Source: Selaginella moellendorffii (lineage: Eukaryota > Streptophyta > Lycopodiopsida > Selaginellales > Selaginellaceae). From it: a DNA stretch of 48,230 nucleotides. Within the stretch, counting starts at the first letter, position 1. Each line of letters starts with the position of its first letter. The DNA lies in NCBI RefSeq assembly GCF_000143415.4, contig NW_003314458.1:1-48230 (forward strand), given 5' to 3'. Positions 7,834-16,281 of the stretch are shown piece after piece. The translations under genes and the position numbers were made by a program. The notes under the pieces are model-generated. The model saw only the letters and a list, made by a program, of their open reading frames with translations, was not told where the DNA came from and searched no databases.

Positions 7834-8201
7834 GCACTGTCTTTGGTGTGGCTACCGCTTCCTCTTGATATTCGGCACTTGTGCTTCCTGGTATGTTCAC
7901 CATGGAATGGCTTAGGACCACATTTAGAAATGGCATGAGGCCACATGCCATCTTGGGCCTTTGCAATTTCATGGCTAGTGTATTGTCATGTATGTTTTTA
8001 CTTGCCTGCAGCTGTGTGTATATCAAGATGGCATGAGGCCTCATGCCAATTTTGTGAATGCAAAATTTCACGTGGGTGTCAATAGCATGTTTGAATAATG
8101 GCATGTGGCCTCATGCTATTGAGATTGTTTGGTATGTTATGATTTAGGCCATTCTCCAATCATTTTTTGTATGGTCTTAACTTCTTTTCTGCACTTTCAA
8201 A

Positions 8202-8858
8202 ATGGCCTTCAGGGTTGGGGAAAAGGTTTACATTTTGAATGGTGGGAAGAGAGTTGCAAAAGGGACTCTTGTGTCTATGGATCGGAACTTTGTTATACAC
8301 TGTCAAAGGCTTGGGGAAGGCAATGTTGCTATATCAGTAGAGACTGTCTTCGATGGGAATGTGGTCGCTATTGAACGAGGAGAGATGGTTGTTGGGGTAA
8401 ATGTTGTTGTTGCCTTGAAAAATCTTCAGAAGAAAGCAGATGTTGGGGACAGCGCAAGTGCGACGCATGTTCCCTCCGTGGATCTTAAGAACCGTGCTAC
8501 ATGGATTCAAGCGAAGGTGTTTCTAAACAACCCCGAGGGGGAGGTGGTAGATGAGGGCTTAGCCACAGTTGTCGATCCAAGAGATGTGGTTGCTAATCAA
8601 GAATTGGGCTGGGATGATATTGGAGTTGCGATTTTAGAGGTTGTTGACACAGAAGAAAACAGTCTGACTATTGGAAGCATTGTGCGGTGGAAATTGAGGC
8701 ACTTAGTGTTTGAGAATGTGAAGGATTCACAATCAAACACCACTACAACTGATGACAGAACATCTCTTCATGGGGAAAGAAAGTACACCTTCCTAAAGCG
8801 CAGCCAAAGGGATCTGAGCAACGAACCGAAAAGGCAGAAAATGGCGATGGAGGTTTGA
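8202..8858 (+). CDS. Transposon-associated protein with two TNP1-like repeats
   Basis: The ORF is 218 codons from ATG to TGA. Residues 3-60 (FRVGEKVYILNGGKRVAKG...LGEGNVAISVETVFDGNVV) have the layout of the plant TNP1/En-Spm-type domain: a strand, VAxGT, a strand, LGxxxVxVxxV. A second, more diverged unit follows at about residues 100-165 (AKVFLNN... DEGLATVVDPRDVV...LGWDDIGVAILEV...IVRWKLRHLVF). The remaining tail is basic and Ser/Thr-rich. In the family these modules occur in plant transposon proteins, where they are thought to bind element DNA. The stop lies directly before the next ORF, so the two may once have been one gene whose middle was lost. Three palindromes lie upstream at 7930, 8028 and 8098. 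The ATG follows a pyrimidine-rich TTCTTTTCTGCACTTTCAAA leader. Confidence 0.55.
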   Translation: MAFRVGEKVYILNGGKRVAKGTLVSMDRNFVIHCQRLGEGNVAISVETVFDGNVVAIERGEMVVGVNVVVALKNLQKKADVGDSASATHVPSVDLKNRATWIQAKVFLNNPEGEVVDEGLATVVDPRDVVANQELGWDDIGVAILEVVDTEENSLTIGSIVRWKLRHLVFENVKDSQSNTTTTDDRTSLHGERKYTFLKRSQRDLSNEPKRQKMAMEV

Positions 8859-10128
8859 ATGGTCTCAACAGTTGCTTGTTGCAAGAGGAGGTGCTGTCAA
8901 CATGCTGATTGGGATGCTATTGAAGAGGAGAGAGCAAGATACAAGATATTGTCCTGGAAGGCAGCTCGCAATTTTGTATATAAAGGCATATTTGAAACGG
9001 TTACACTTGGCTTTCTCATGGTTGGGCACACTCATGAAGACGTCGATGCCATGTTCAGTCACCTGGCAGAGTCCCTCCGGCGATCCAATGTCCTCACCCT
9101 CCCACAACTCTACGATGAATTCCAAAATTGCATCAAAGGCACTGTTGAAGCTGCACTTCTGACAAAGGTTCCAGACTTTAAGGGGTTTGTAAGAGGCTAC
9201 ATTAGGGACGGATCCGAAACGCTGATTGGCCACTCCAAGCCTCTTCAGTTTCATTTCAGCATGCGTGACAATGCTCCAGTGATGAGGTACAAGATGAGAG
9301 AATGGGACACAGTGTGGCTGCCAGTGGACGGCATTGAACTCTTCAAGAGAGATCCCATAACTGGGGAACCTATGATTCCTCAGGGTTCCCCACGGCCGAT
9401 GCACCCAAATGGACTCAAAGACCAGGAAAGTATAGTGGCCGGGATTAGACAGCATATTGCCTTCTGGAAGAGGGGGTTGGTGTTTGGTGGAGAATCCTAT
9501 TTTCAGAGGTGCAAGCCTTTGCTCGAATACTGGGAGAAGATTATATCTACTATCCAAAATGGGCCGGTTGTATATGAAGAATTGGAAGAGTCCTTTTGGC
9601 CAGAACCCAGAGCACCAGATAGTAGCGGAACAATGTCCTCTGGAAATGCAGTGATAGATAACGATGTTGAGGATCACTATTGTGGGCCGAGGAACAAGAA
9701 GCCGGATTCAGCATTCAATCCAGTACAGGTCTGCAAAGGAATGGTCGTGCTTGTCAGACCCAGTAATAAAAAACAAATGATATGGGTGGGGCGCTGCATC
9801 ACTGATGCAGAGGAGGACGCGGAAACTAACTCCTTCAATGTAACTGTGGAGTGGTTCAAGCCAAGTTCCGGATATACGAAGGATTGCCTAGAAAAGAGAT
9901 GGGTGCTGAATCCAAGGGATCCCAGCATGAGCATATCGGTGGATAATGTTGTGCATGGTTGGATGCGGAAGCAGAGTGCCACCATCACCTTGCCAGACCA
10001 TGCAAGAGATGCAGCAAGAGCATTCATAACCCGGGTTCAAGGTGAGATTCATTAATATTCCTTTACTAAGTTTCTAATGTATTTTATTTCAAGGTGAACA
10101 ATCCGAATCTGAATCAGAGGAGGCATGA
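8859..10128 (+). CDS. DUF7869-type transposase-like protein, N-terminally truncated, two exons
   Basis: Exon 8859-10041 is joined to 10,094-10,128 by a 52-nt intron; the splice adds an acidic tail ending SESESEEA and a TGA at 10,126-10,128, better than the read-through stop. Residues 54-66 (VGHTHEDVDAMFS) are the DUF7869 signature, in which HTHE and the following Asp are strongly conserved in eukaryotic transposon-linked proteins. The C-terminal half follows the family pattern: VWLPVDGIELFKRD, HPNGLKDQESI, then a VRPSNKKQMIWVG segment like a bromo-adjacent or KOW-type module. The family's upstream part, which should contain an earlier Asp and a NKN block, is missing. The first 45 codons look like filler joined at a deletion. 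It is probably a dead or partial transposase. The divergent partner at 148-5283 may belong to the same large element. Confidence 0.6.
10042..10093 (+). other. Intron of the DUF7869 gene (52 nt)
   Basis: Donor TTCAAG|GTGAGA, acceptor ATTTCAAG|GT, with a CTAAG or CTAAT branch candidate. It is AT-rich and has no palindrome. It lies in the same 40-55-nt size class as the other small introns here. Confidence 0.6.
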
Positions 10129-10335
10129 TGGCATGTGGCCTGAGATGATGTGACATATGCATTTACCAATCACACGTGCATAAATCTAATAATATCGCGT
10201 GTGGCCCATATTAATGGCACATAAACCCATATTGTGGGCTTACGTGCTTTATGTACCATCATTCCCTTGCAGCGTGTGTGTTGGTTTCCTTTTATAACAC
10301 AACGAACTCCATATTTTAGGGTGAAGAGCGTTCTC

Positions 10336-10593
10336 ATGGCAAGCACAAAATCTGTAAGTGAGGCAGAAAAGGAGACGGAGAAGGAGATAGGTGAAGATGT
10401 AGAATATATAAGTCTTCCAAACTCCCCGTACTATACTCCAAGTGATCATTTTTCTAAACAAACGGCAACATTAACAACTATCGAGAACGCCCCAGTAACG
10501 TCAGAGACAACAATCCAAAGCAAAACAACTGACCTGGAGAAGGATGATAGTACCGCTGAGAGTACCAAAAAGGAGGTGTCCACTAGCGCTTAG
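10336..10593 (+). CDS. Small acidic Ser/Thr/Lys-rich ORF, hypothetical
   Basis: This 85-codon ORF runs from ATG to TAG with strong bias to Glu, Lys, Ser and Thr (for example EAEKETEKEIGED). A possible acceptor (CATATTTTAG) lies just upstream at 10,319, so it could be a 3' exon of a longer transcript. No family is recognised. It is bracketed by palindromes at 10,194 and 10,601. Confidence 0.25.
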   Translation: MASTKSVSEAEKETEKEIGEDVEYISLPNSPYYTPSDHFSKQTATLTTIENAPVTSETTIQSKTTDLEKDDSTAESTKKEVSTSA

Positions 10594-11244
10594 GCTTATA
10601 ATGGCGTGTGCCCTCATGCCATTTACTTAATCACCAAATACCTTTTTCCCTTTGCACTAGTATATCTTAATACCGGTCTGAGAAATAGAATGGCATGTGC
10701 CCTCAGGCCTTTTACTAAATCACCTTTGAAAGAAATGCAAGCCTCTATGTTGTAAAAAAAAGGTACTAGAGAAATTCCTTAATAATATGAATGTTATTTA
10801 GTTTCATGAAAATACACTAAGGGTCAAATGAGTTAAATGACTTCTCCAGACTAGCAATGCCTCTTGCTACACCTTCACAATTAGATTCGTTAGAAAAAGA
10901 TAACATTGAATAATATCTAAATGTTCTCACCATTAAGTGATATGTCTGGCTAATAGGAATGACGTTCATCTTGGAAAGCTCACCACACGCTCAATGAACA
11001 AACAAATAGTGTGTGCGCGCATGCCATCGCTCTTCTTTAGCTTCAGATTCGGCTTGTTCACCTTGACAATGAGATTTATTATACAACCAGATGGACTCAG
11101 TCTGGACATAAAGTCACCACGCTAGTCACCATGCCCCAGATATGTCTAGCCCCTGGACAAAAAACATATAATTTCACGTCATTTTCAAATACTTGAAAAT
11201 TTGTACCTAGTCCCATTTTACTGAATAAATCCCACTTTAACGAA
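10594..11244. other. Non-coding stretch with three palindromes
   Basis: Palindromes lie at 10,601-10,622, 10,690-10,711 (right arm diverged) and 11,006-11,027. I see nothing else recognisable. This is the last place where the palindrome family appears. Confidence 0.5.
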
Positions 11245-12391
11245 ATAGAGCATAAAGGGAAGTTGAGGAAGGCTCCTGTGTTGGCATTATCAAACTTTGG
11301 TAAGGACTTTGAGGTAGAAACGGATGCTTCAGACTTTGCGTTAGGCGCGGTTTTGAAGCAAGACAACTATCCAGTAGCGTTCTTCTCGAAGAAGTTGGAC
11401 AAGGCTCAATGGAAGTGGCCTGTCCACGAGAAGGAATTGTTTGCGGTGGTTAATGCACTCAAGGAGTGGCGACACTACTTTGGGAGACACTTCAAGGTTT
11501 ACATGGACAATGTGGCAACGAAACATTTCTTGTCACAGCCTGACCTGAGAGGGAAACAAGGTCGGTGGGCCAATGCTTTGGCCAAATTTGATTGCGAGAT
11601 TTTGTACAAGCCTGGGAAGAGCAACATCATGGCAGATGCGCTAAGTCGAAAATCAAGCTTGAAGTTGGCGATAGTCAGCATGACAGCAACCTTTTGGGAT
11701 GATGTGCAAACAGCATATGAGAACAATGTTCTAGCATAAGAAGTGTTGTTGAGGAATCTGGAGGCACGGGAAGCTCACCAAAGAGGTGAGCTGCCAAAGA
11801 AAGAGAAAATGGGCTATGTGGAACGCAATGGACTCATCTATTACAAGCAAACGAGGGTGTATGTTCCAGAAGGGGAACTAAGGAATGTAGCCTTAGAAGA
11901 GTGTCATGACGGACCTCTTGTGGGACACGGCAGAGTGCCCAAGACAATGGGCTTACTCAAGAGGAAGTACCACTGGCCAAATATGGCTAAGGACGTCCAA
12001 GACTATATAAAGACATGCCCAACATGTCAGCAGGTCAAAACCGTGACTAAGGCTAGTGGGGGCTTGTTACAAAGCATCCCAATTCCAGATCGTCCGTGGA
12101 AATGTCTTATGATGAACTTCATCACGGGACTCCCCTCAAGCGAGGGGTTCGATGCGATATTTGTGGTGGTGGACTAATTTTCGAAGATGGCACATTTCAT
12201 ACCCACCACAACGGAAGTGGATGCGAAAGGTGTGGCAAAGTTGTTCTTCGAACAAGTGGTTCGAGTGCAGGGAAGGCCAGAAGAGATTATCTCAGATCGA
12301 GATAAGATTTTCACCAATAGGTTCTAGAGAACTCTCTTGGAGCAGTATCACACCAAGTTGAAATTTAGCACAGCCTATCACCCACAAACAG

Positions 12392-12438
12392 GTATTGGGT
12401 ATTACGTCAAGTTTGATGGCACTAACACTTCTTGACAG
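12392..12438 (+). other. Intron-like insert in the integrase (47 nt)
   Basis: Donor AAACAG|GTATTG, acceptor TTGACAG|AC, with CACTAACAC as a branch-point candidate. Removing it joins the HPQT motif to its expected DG continuation in phase 1. The homologous place in the second integrase (45,391-45,414, minus strand) has no insert. Confidence 0.6.
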
Positions 12439-12856
12439 ACGGAGAAACAGAAAGGGTGAATAGGCAGCTGGAGGATTATTTGCAATGCTATGTCTCGGGA
12501 GACTAGACCGATTGGGTAAGTCATTTGAGACTTGCGGAAATGTGTTATAACAACTCACCACATTCGAGTATCGAGGTGAGTCCATGGGAAGTTAACAATG
12601 GGCGAACTATTGAAGGTCCTATGAAACTCGGCGTGGCCGAGTATCATGGAGAGTTACTTGCAGTGGAGGCATTCATGGCAGAAAGACTCAACATTTGGAA
12701 TCTAGTGAGGGATTCCTTGGAACAGGCTCAAAAAAGGCAAACCAAGTACGCAAACCAGAATTGTCGGGATGTAAAGTTCTAAGCTGGGGAGAAGGTGTGG
12801 CTAAACACCAAGAACCTCAGGCTACTAAATAGGATCAGTAGAAAGTTAACCCAAAG

Positions 12857-12908
12857 GTAAAAATGCATGTATTCCTGTAAGGGAATTAATCTTGAGTTCC
12901 TTAAGCAG
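12857..12908 (+). other. Intron-like insert before the GPF/Y region (52 nt)
   Basis: Donor CCAAAG|GTAAAA, acceptor TTAAGCAG|GT. Removal restores frame (phase 2) between the helical segment ending in LTQR and FAGPYEI. Read through, it contains in-frame stops. Confidence 0.6.
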
Positions 12909-13285
12909 GTTCGCGGGGCCTTATGAGATTGAGGCACGAATCGGTAAAGTGGTTTATCGTTTCCGATTTCCTCGAGAGATGGGGAAGATACATCCAATGT
13001 TCCACGTGAACTTACTTAAGCCATACTTTGAGGATCCACTTCGCAAGGACCAAGTAAGACCTTTACCTGAGGTTATCCAAGGGGAAGAGGAATACGAAGT
13101 CGAGGCCATTCTCAATGCGCACAAGAACACAAAGACGCGAGGTGAGAGAGTTCCATGTGAAGTGGAAAGGATTTCCACATTGTGAAGCAACATTGGAACT
13201 AGAGGAGAATTTAGCGAACGCGCGAGATCTAGTGGAGGAATTTCTACAAGGCAGAACTCTATGTACTTATGCAAAGTTTAATTAA

Positions 13286-13645
13286 AGTATCAATTTGTGA
13301 AGTTGAGCAATGACATATGTTGGGACCCAAAGGCATGTTGAAGGTAAGCTAATTAGCATAGGTTAGCTACGTCGACCAGACATAGAGAACTACGCTCAAC
13401 TCCCCATGGGGATGTCGAATCCGTAGACATATTCTACGGAGGTTGGGTTCGAGTCCCAACCCCCTAGTAAAGCAAGGCTGGGTTCAAGTCCCAACCCCAT
13501 ACTAGGGCATAGTGGGGTGAGGGGTATAGGGACACCTATATTCTGTTGTCATGGGCTCTTGGCCGGGGAGGCTAACTTAAGCACACCGCTAAGTGGGGGG
13601 ATGCTCCCATAGACATGGTCAACAAGTTGTAGGATAAAAAGAGAT
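13286..13645 (+). other. 3' noncoding region of the chromovirus, with a tRNA T-arm-like hairpin
   Basis: There is no ORF of note. At 13,441-13,461 the DNA can form a T-arm-like hairpin whose loop contains GGTTCGAGTCC, identical to the pol III B-box consensus; a degenerate second copy lies at about 13,476. The region 13,430-13,640 matches, inverted, the internal block of the LTR array (about 17,440-17,820), including the GGTTCGAGTCC motif and a GCCAAGTGTGGGGGATGC-like block. Confidence 0.6.
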
Positions 13646-13686
13646 GTTCGATGAGGGCATCGAACTTCTTTTATGGGTGGTGGAGT
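13646..13686 (+). promoter_or_regulatory. Hairpin plus polypurine tract before the chromovirus 3' LTR
   Basis: GTTCGATG and CATCGAAC (13,646-13,665) form an 8-bp stem with a 4-nt loop. About ten bases on is the purine-rich ATGGGTGGTGGAGT that ends at the LTR start TGTAAGG (13,687). The same hairpin and tract occur inverted at 16,282-16,322 and 20,600-20,640. Confidence 0.65.
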
Positions 13687-14064
13687 TGTAAGGAACCAAC
13701 TTCTCAAGGTGTCGTAGGCTAAAGGATCCCCGACAGCATGACCAAAATAACAAAGAATTCATTGGATAGGACCGAGTCTGAGATCAAGTCCAAGACTGAC
13801 TCTGAGACTGAGTTCGCGATAGAGTCTAGAATTGAGTTCCAGGGCCAGTTTGAGACCGAGTTCGAGACAGAGTCCGAGATCCGAGATTGGATCCGAGACC
13901 AAGTCCGAGGCCCAGTCGGAAGTCGAGTCCGAGATTGAGTCTGAGATCAAGTTCGAGATCGAGTTCGAGACTGAGTCCAAAGTCGGGTCCGAGATCGAGT
14001 CTAAGATCGAGTCCGAGACCGAGTCCGAGTACTAATACAGGTCACCAAAACGTGCATCTCCCAA

Positions 14065-14097
<33 letters not shown>
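14065..14097 (+). repeat. Uninterrupted 33-base G run
   Basis: The run lies in the LTR at the position where LTRs A-D have only CCTGGGGGG. It could form stacked G-quadruplexes, and its length is likely unstable or misread in sequencing. A similar run interrupted by one C lies at 33,220-33,241. Confidence 0.8.
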
Positions 14098-14099
<2 letters not shown>

Positions 14100-14474
14100 G
14101 CTCCAGGGGGTTCCAAAAGTATAGTAGGGATAGTGAGGTCCAGGAACCAGTCTTGAAGGAACTCTCCAGTGGTGCTTCCAAACTGACTTGAGGTTGAGAC
14201 TGGGGCCAAGGGGCCTTTTGTGGGAATGAGCATGGACTTAGGTGGTGCTGGAGGGGCCACCCAAGGAAGTGCTCAAAAGTAGCTCCCAATCCCAAAAAGG
14301 AAATCGACTGCAGTGCTCCCAGCTCATGTGGAGTGGTGCCCCACTTGAGTACCTTATGGCTCATCGGTCCTCGCCCTTCCTAGGGGCTTGGGCCTTCACT
14401 TCGGGATGGAAGTGGGGGGTGGGGGTAGAGGTACTTATACCAGACCGTTAGGCCACTGTGTGTCGCCCCGGCAT

Positions 14475-14479
14475 CCCGA
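14475..14479. repeat. Outer target-site duplication, left copy (CCCGA)
   Basis: CCCGA directly abuts the TG end of LTR A. The identical CCCGA follows the CA end of LTR D at 31,664-31,668. Confidence 0.85.
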
Positions 14480-16281
14480 TGTAAGCAACTAATTTTTCCA
14501 TTCTACTTTAATCACTTAACCACACCTCCGACCACTTGGAGGAGTCTCAATCACAACCTCCGTAAGTCCAATTCAGGACTTGGGACTTGCTAGCCCCAAG
14601 AATGGCATCCATGCCACTCAACATTTGCACTTGGTCCAAGTGCTCTATGTGTCTGATCCCACGACCGACACTCAAAGGTACCACTGACATGGCAGCCTGT
14701 CACGCTAAGGCCATGCCCAATCACCTTTGCCACACTGGTAGTCCAATACCACTTGCATCACAGTCTTGGCTCTCCAAGACTAGGTAAACCATCCGTGAGT
14801 GGTCATCTCAGATCCACTCCTTAGCATCCTTAGGATGCCCACTGACAAGGGGAATAGCCTTCCCCAATATCCCTCTGTCAGTCCCCACTAAGTCCCTTTC
14901 TGCCCCTGGCCGTGTTTGCCGACACTGCCACTGGATCGAGGCCCACAGGCCCGACCACTAAGTCCCACGGTCCTCTGGGACTTCCTCACCACACGACTGT
15001 GTCCTTGGTCACTACCCCAAAGGACTGCTCCTCTTCCTTTCCACAGTCTGGGCCTTTGGGACAACATTTCGAAACACCGTGGCCTTACGCGAGCCACCTG
15101 GGTACTCTCCCCGCCTTCTGCCTTTAGGTGCTCTAGCCATGGGCTTAGAGCGAGGTTCCGTTGAGCCACGATAGGTATCCAAGTAGGTAGTGCCACCCAC
15201 ACTTGGACTGGGAGCATCGGCCAGTCGATCTCCCGGGGGAACTAGAGCCGGCTCTTGAACACTTCACCAAGCTACCCCGCTTGTCGGTCCGTGTTCACTT
15301 TAGTCTTGGACTTCCCAGTGGGCAGCTCATCACCCAACACTGGGTCTGGCCTTCCTGGGCCAAACTGGCCTTTCCTGGCCAAACTGGCTCCACTGCAGTC
15401 CTCCCCCTACTATACTTTTGGAGCTCACCAAACCCCCCAGGGTCTGGGAGACGAACGCTTTGGGCTTTCACCCTCTCAGACTCGAACTCGGATTCGGACT
15501 CGGACTCGGACTTGGACTCGGATTCGGACTCGAACTCGGACTCGGACTCGGTCTCGACTTCGGACTCCATCTCGGGTCCATCTCGGACTCCATCTCGGAC
15601 TCCATCTCGGGTCCATCTCGGACTCCATCTTGGGTCCATCTCGGGTCCATCTCGGACTCCATCTCGAACTCCATCTCGGGTCCATCTCAGACTCCATCTT
15701 GGGTCCATCTCGGGTCCATCTCGGACTCCATCTCGGACTCCATCTCGGGTCCATCTCGGGTCCATCTCGGACTCCATCTCAAGTCCATCTTGGGTCCATC
15801 TTGGACTCCATCTCGGACTCCATCTCGGGTCCATCTCGGACTCCATCTCAGGTCCATCTTGGGTCCATCTCGGACTCCATCTCGGGTCCATTTCGGGTCC
15901 ATCTCGGACTCCATCTCGGGTCCGTCTCGGACTCAATCTCGGATCCATCTCGGGTCCACCTCGGACTCCACCTCAGACTCCATCTCGGGGTCCTTCTCGG
16001 ACTCCACTTCGGACTCCACTTCGGACTCCAACTCGGGTCCATCTCGGACACTTCCACGTGTCATGTGTTAGTCCTTTTTGGGTCCCTTTTTGGAGCCTCG
16101 CTTATGGCTCGCTTCGTGCTCATTCCTCAAGCACTTTGTTAGGGGTTCCACTCCCGCTCTCGACCTTTCAAGGTGGAGCTTTCAGTCCAAACGTGTTACG
16201 CTCGTTTGGCTTTCACTTCGGCCACTACCACGTGGCGCCCTTCCAGCCCCACTTTGGGGCCTAGGGATTTTGTGTCTCACA
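14480..16281 (-). repeat. LTR A (1,802 bp), 3' LTR of the outer element
   Basis: On the + strand it runs from TGTAAGCAACTAA to TGTGTCTCACA. It contains a minisatellite (15,476-16,047) of 12-bp GGACTCCATCTC and 11-bp GGGTCCATCTC units after a shorter CTCGGA hexamer tract. It shares diagnostic bases with LTR D (for example TGCCGACACTG, CTCTTCC, CACTTCCA), making A and D a pair. Long ORFs here are minisatellite artefacts. Confidence 0.85.

Larger units (their letters stand above)
902..11027. repeat. Family of about 23 dispersed 22-bp palindromes
   Basis: Consensus: outer arms ATGGCRTG and CAYGCCAT around a 6-bp centre, most often AGGCCA, TGGCCT or AGGCCT. Good copies start at 902, 977, 2192, 2383, 3820, 5097, 5157, 5234, 6148, 6386, 7930, 8028, 8098 and 10,601. 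Diverged or one-armed copies start at 2524, 6013, 6307, 7243, 7315, 10,128, 10,194, 10,690 and 11,006. The copy at 977-998 is a perfect palindrome and the one at 8028 is perfect over its central 18 bp. Copies sit in introns, coding exon 8, untranslated and intergenic DNA, always as isolated units without an obvious target duplication. As RNA each can form an 8-bp stem with a 6-nt loop. Translated by accident they give MACGLMPF- or MRPHAI-like peptides, a useful flag for mis-annotated proteins. Confidence 0.85.
11245..13285 (+). pseudogene. Ty3/gypsy chromovirus pol remnant: RNase H, integrase, chromodomain
   Basis: The order is RNase H (about 11,263-11,660; TDASDFALGAVL, SKKL, and ADALSRK at its end), the integrase zinc-binding region (about 11,880-12,040; ending CPTCQQVK), the integrase core (about 12,080-12,560; FITGLP, FVVVD, ISDRD, YHPQT), the GPF/Y region (12,909-13,030; FAGPYEI) and a chromodomain (about 13,090-13,240; HVKWKGFP). 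In-frame stops lie at 11,737, 12,175 and 12,325, with others later, and there is a frameshift near 13,140. The first catalytic Asp of the integrase (before FITGLP) is Asn. Reverse transcriptase and everything upstream are missing. Two GT-AG inserts interrupt the coding (listed separately). The element is dead. Chromodomains in this lineage direct integration into heterochromatin. Confidence 0.9.
13687..14479 (+). repeat. Chromovirus LTR, left part, interrupted by the array
   Basis: It starts with TG after the polypurine tract and contains a degenerate GAGTCCGAG/GAGATCGAG hexamer array (13,755-14,036), a 33-base G run (14,065-14,097) and the block CCAAAAGTATAGTAGGGATAG. It stops at CCCGA (14,475-14,479), and its continuation lies beyond 31,664. 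It belongs to the same LTR lineage as the inserted array but in the opposite orientation. Confidence 0.65.

Noticed and set aside
8856-8878. A 20-nt intron joining the two + strand ORFs
   Set aside because: It is too short to splice, and the DUF7869 protein would still lack its middle part.
902-11027. CRISPR-like array from regularly recurring short repeats
   Set aside because: The repeats are palindromes at irregular spacing, lie in introns and exons, have no unique equal-length spacers, and the DNA is eukaryotic.
13441-13461. A functional tRNA gene
   Set aside because: Only a T-arm-like hairpin is present; no matching D arm, anticodon arm or acceptor stem was found.
14065-14097. Assembly gap marked by G bases
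   Set aside because: A homologous shorter G run exists at the same place in related LTRs and another at 33,220-33,241, so it is probably real, although its exact length is doubtful.
15203-16264. Long ORFs over the LTRs (also at 19,595, 24,376, 27,494 and 30,699, and minus-strand partners)
   Set aside because: They are products of minisatellites whose unit lengths avoid stops; several frames on both strands are open at once and the encoded peptides have no domain.
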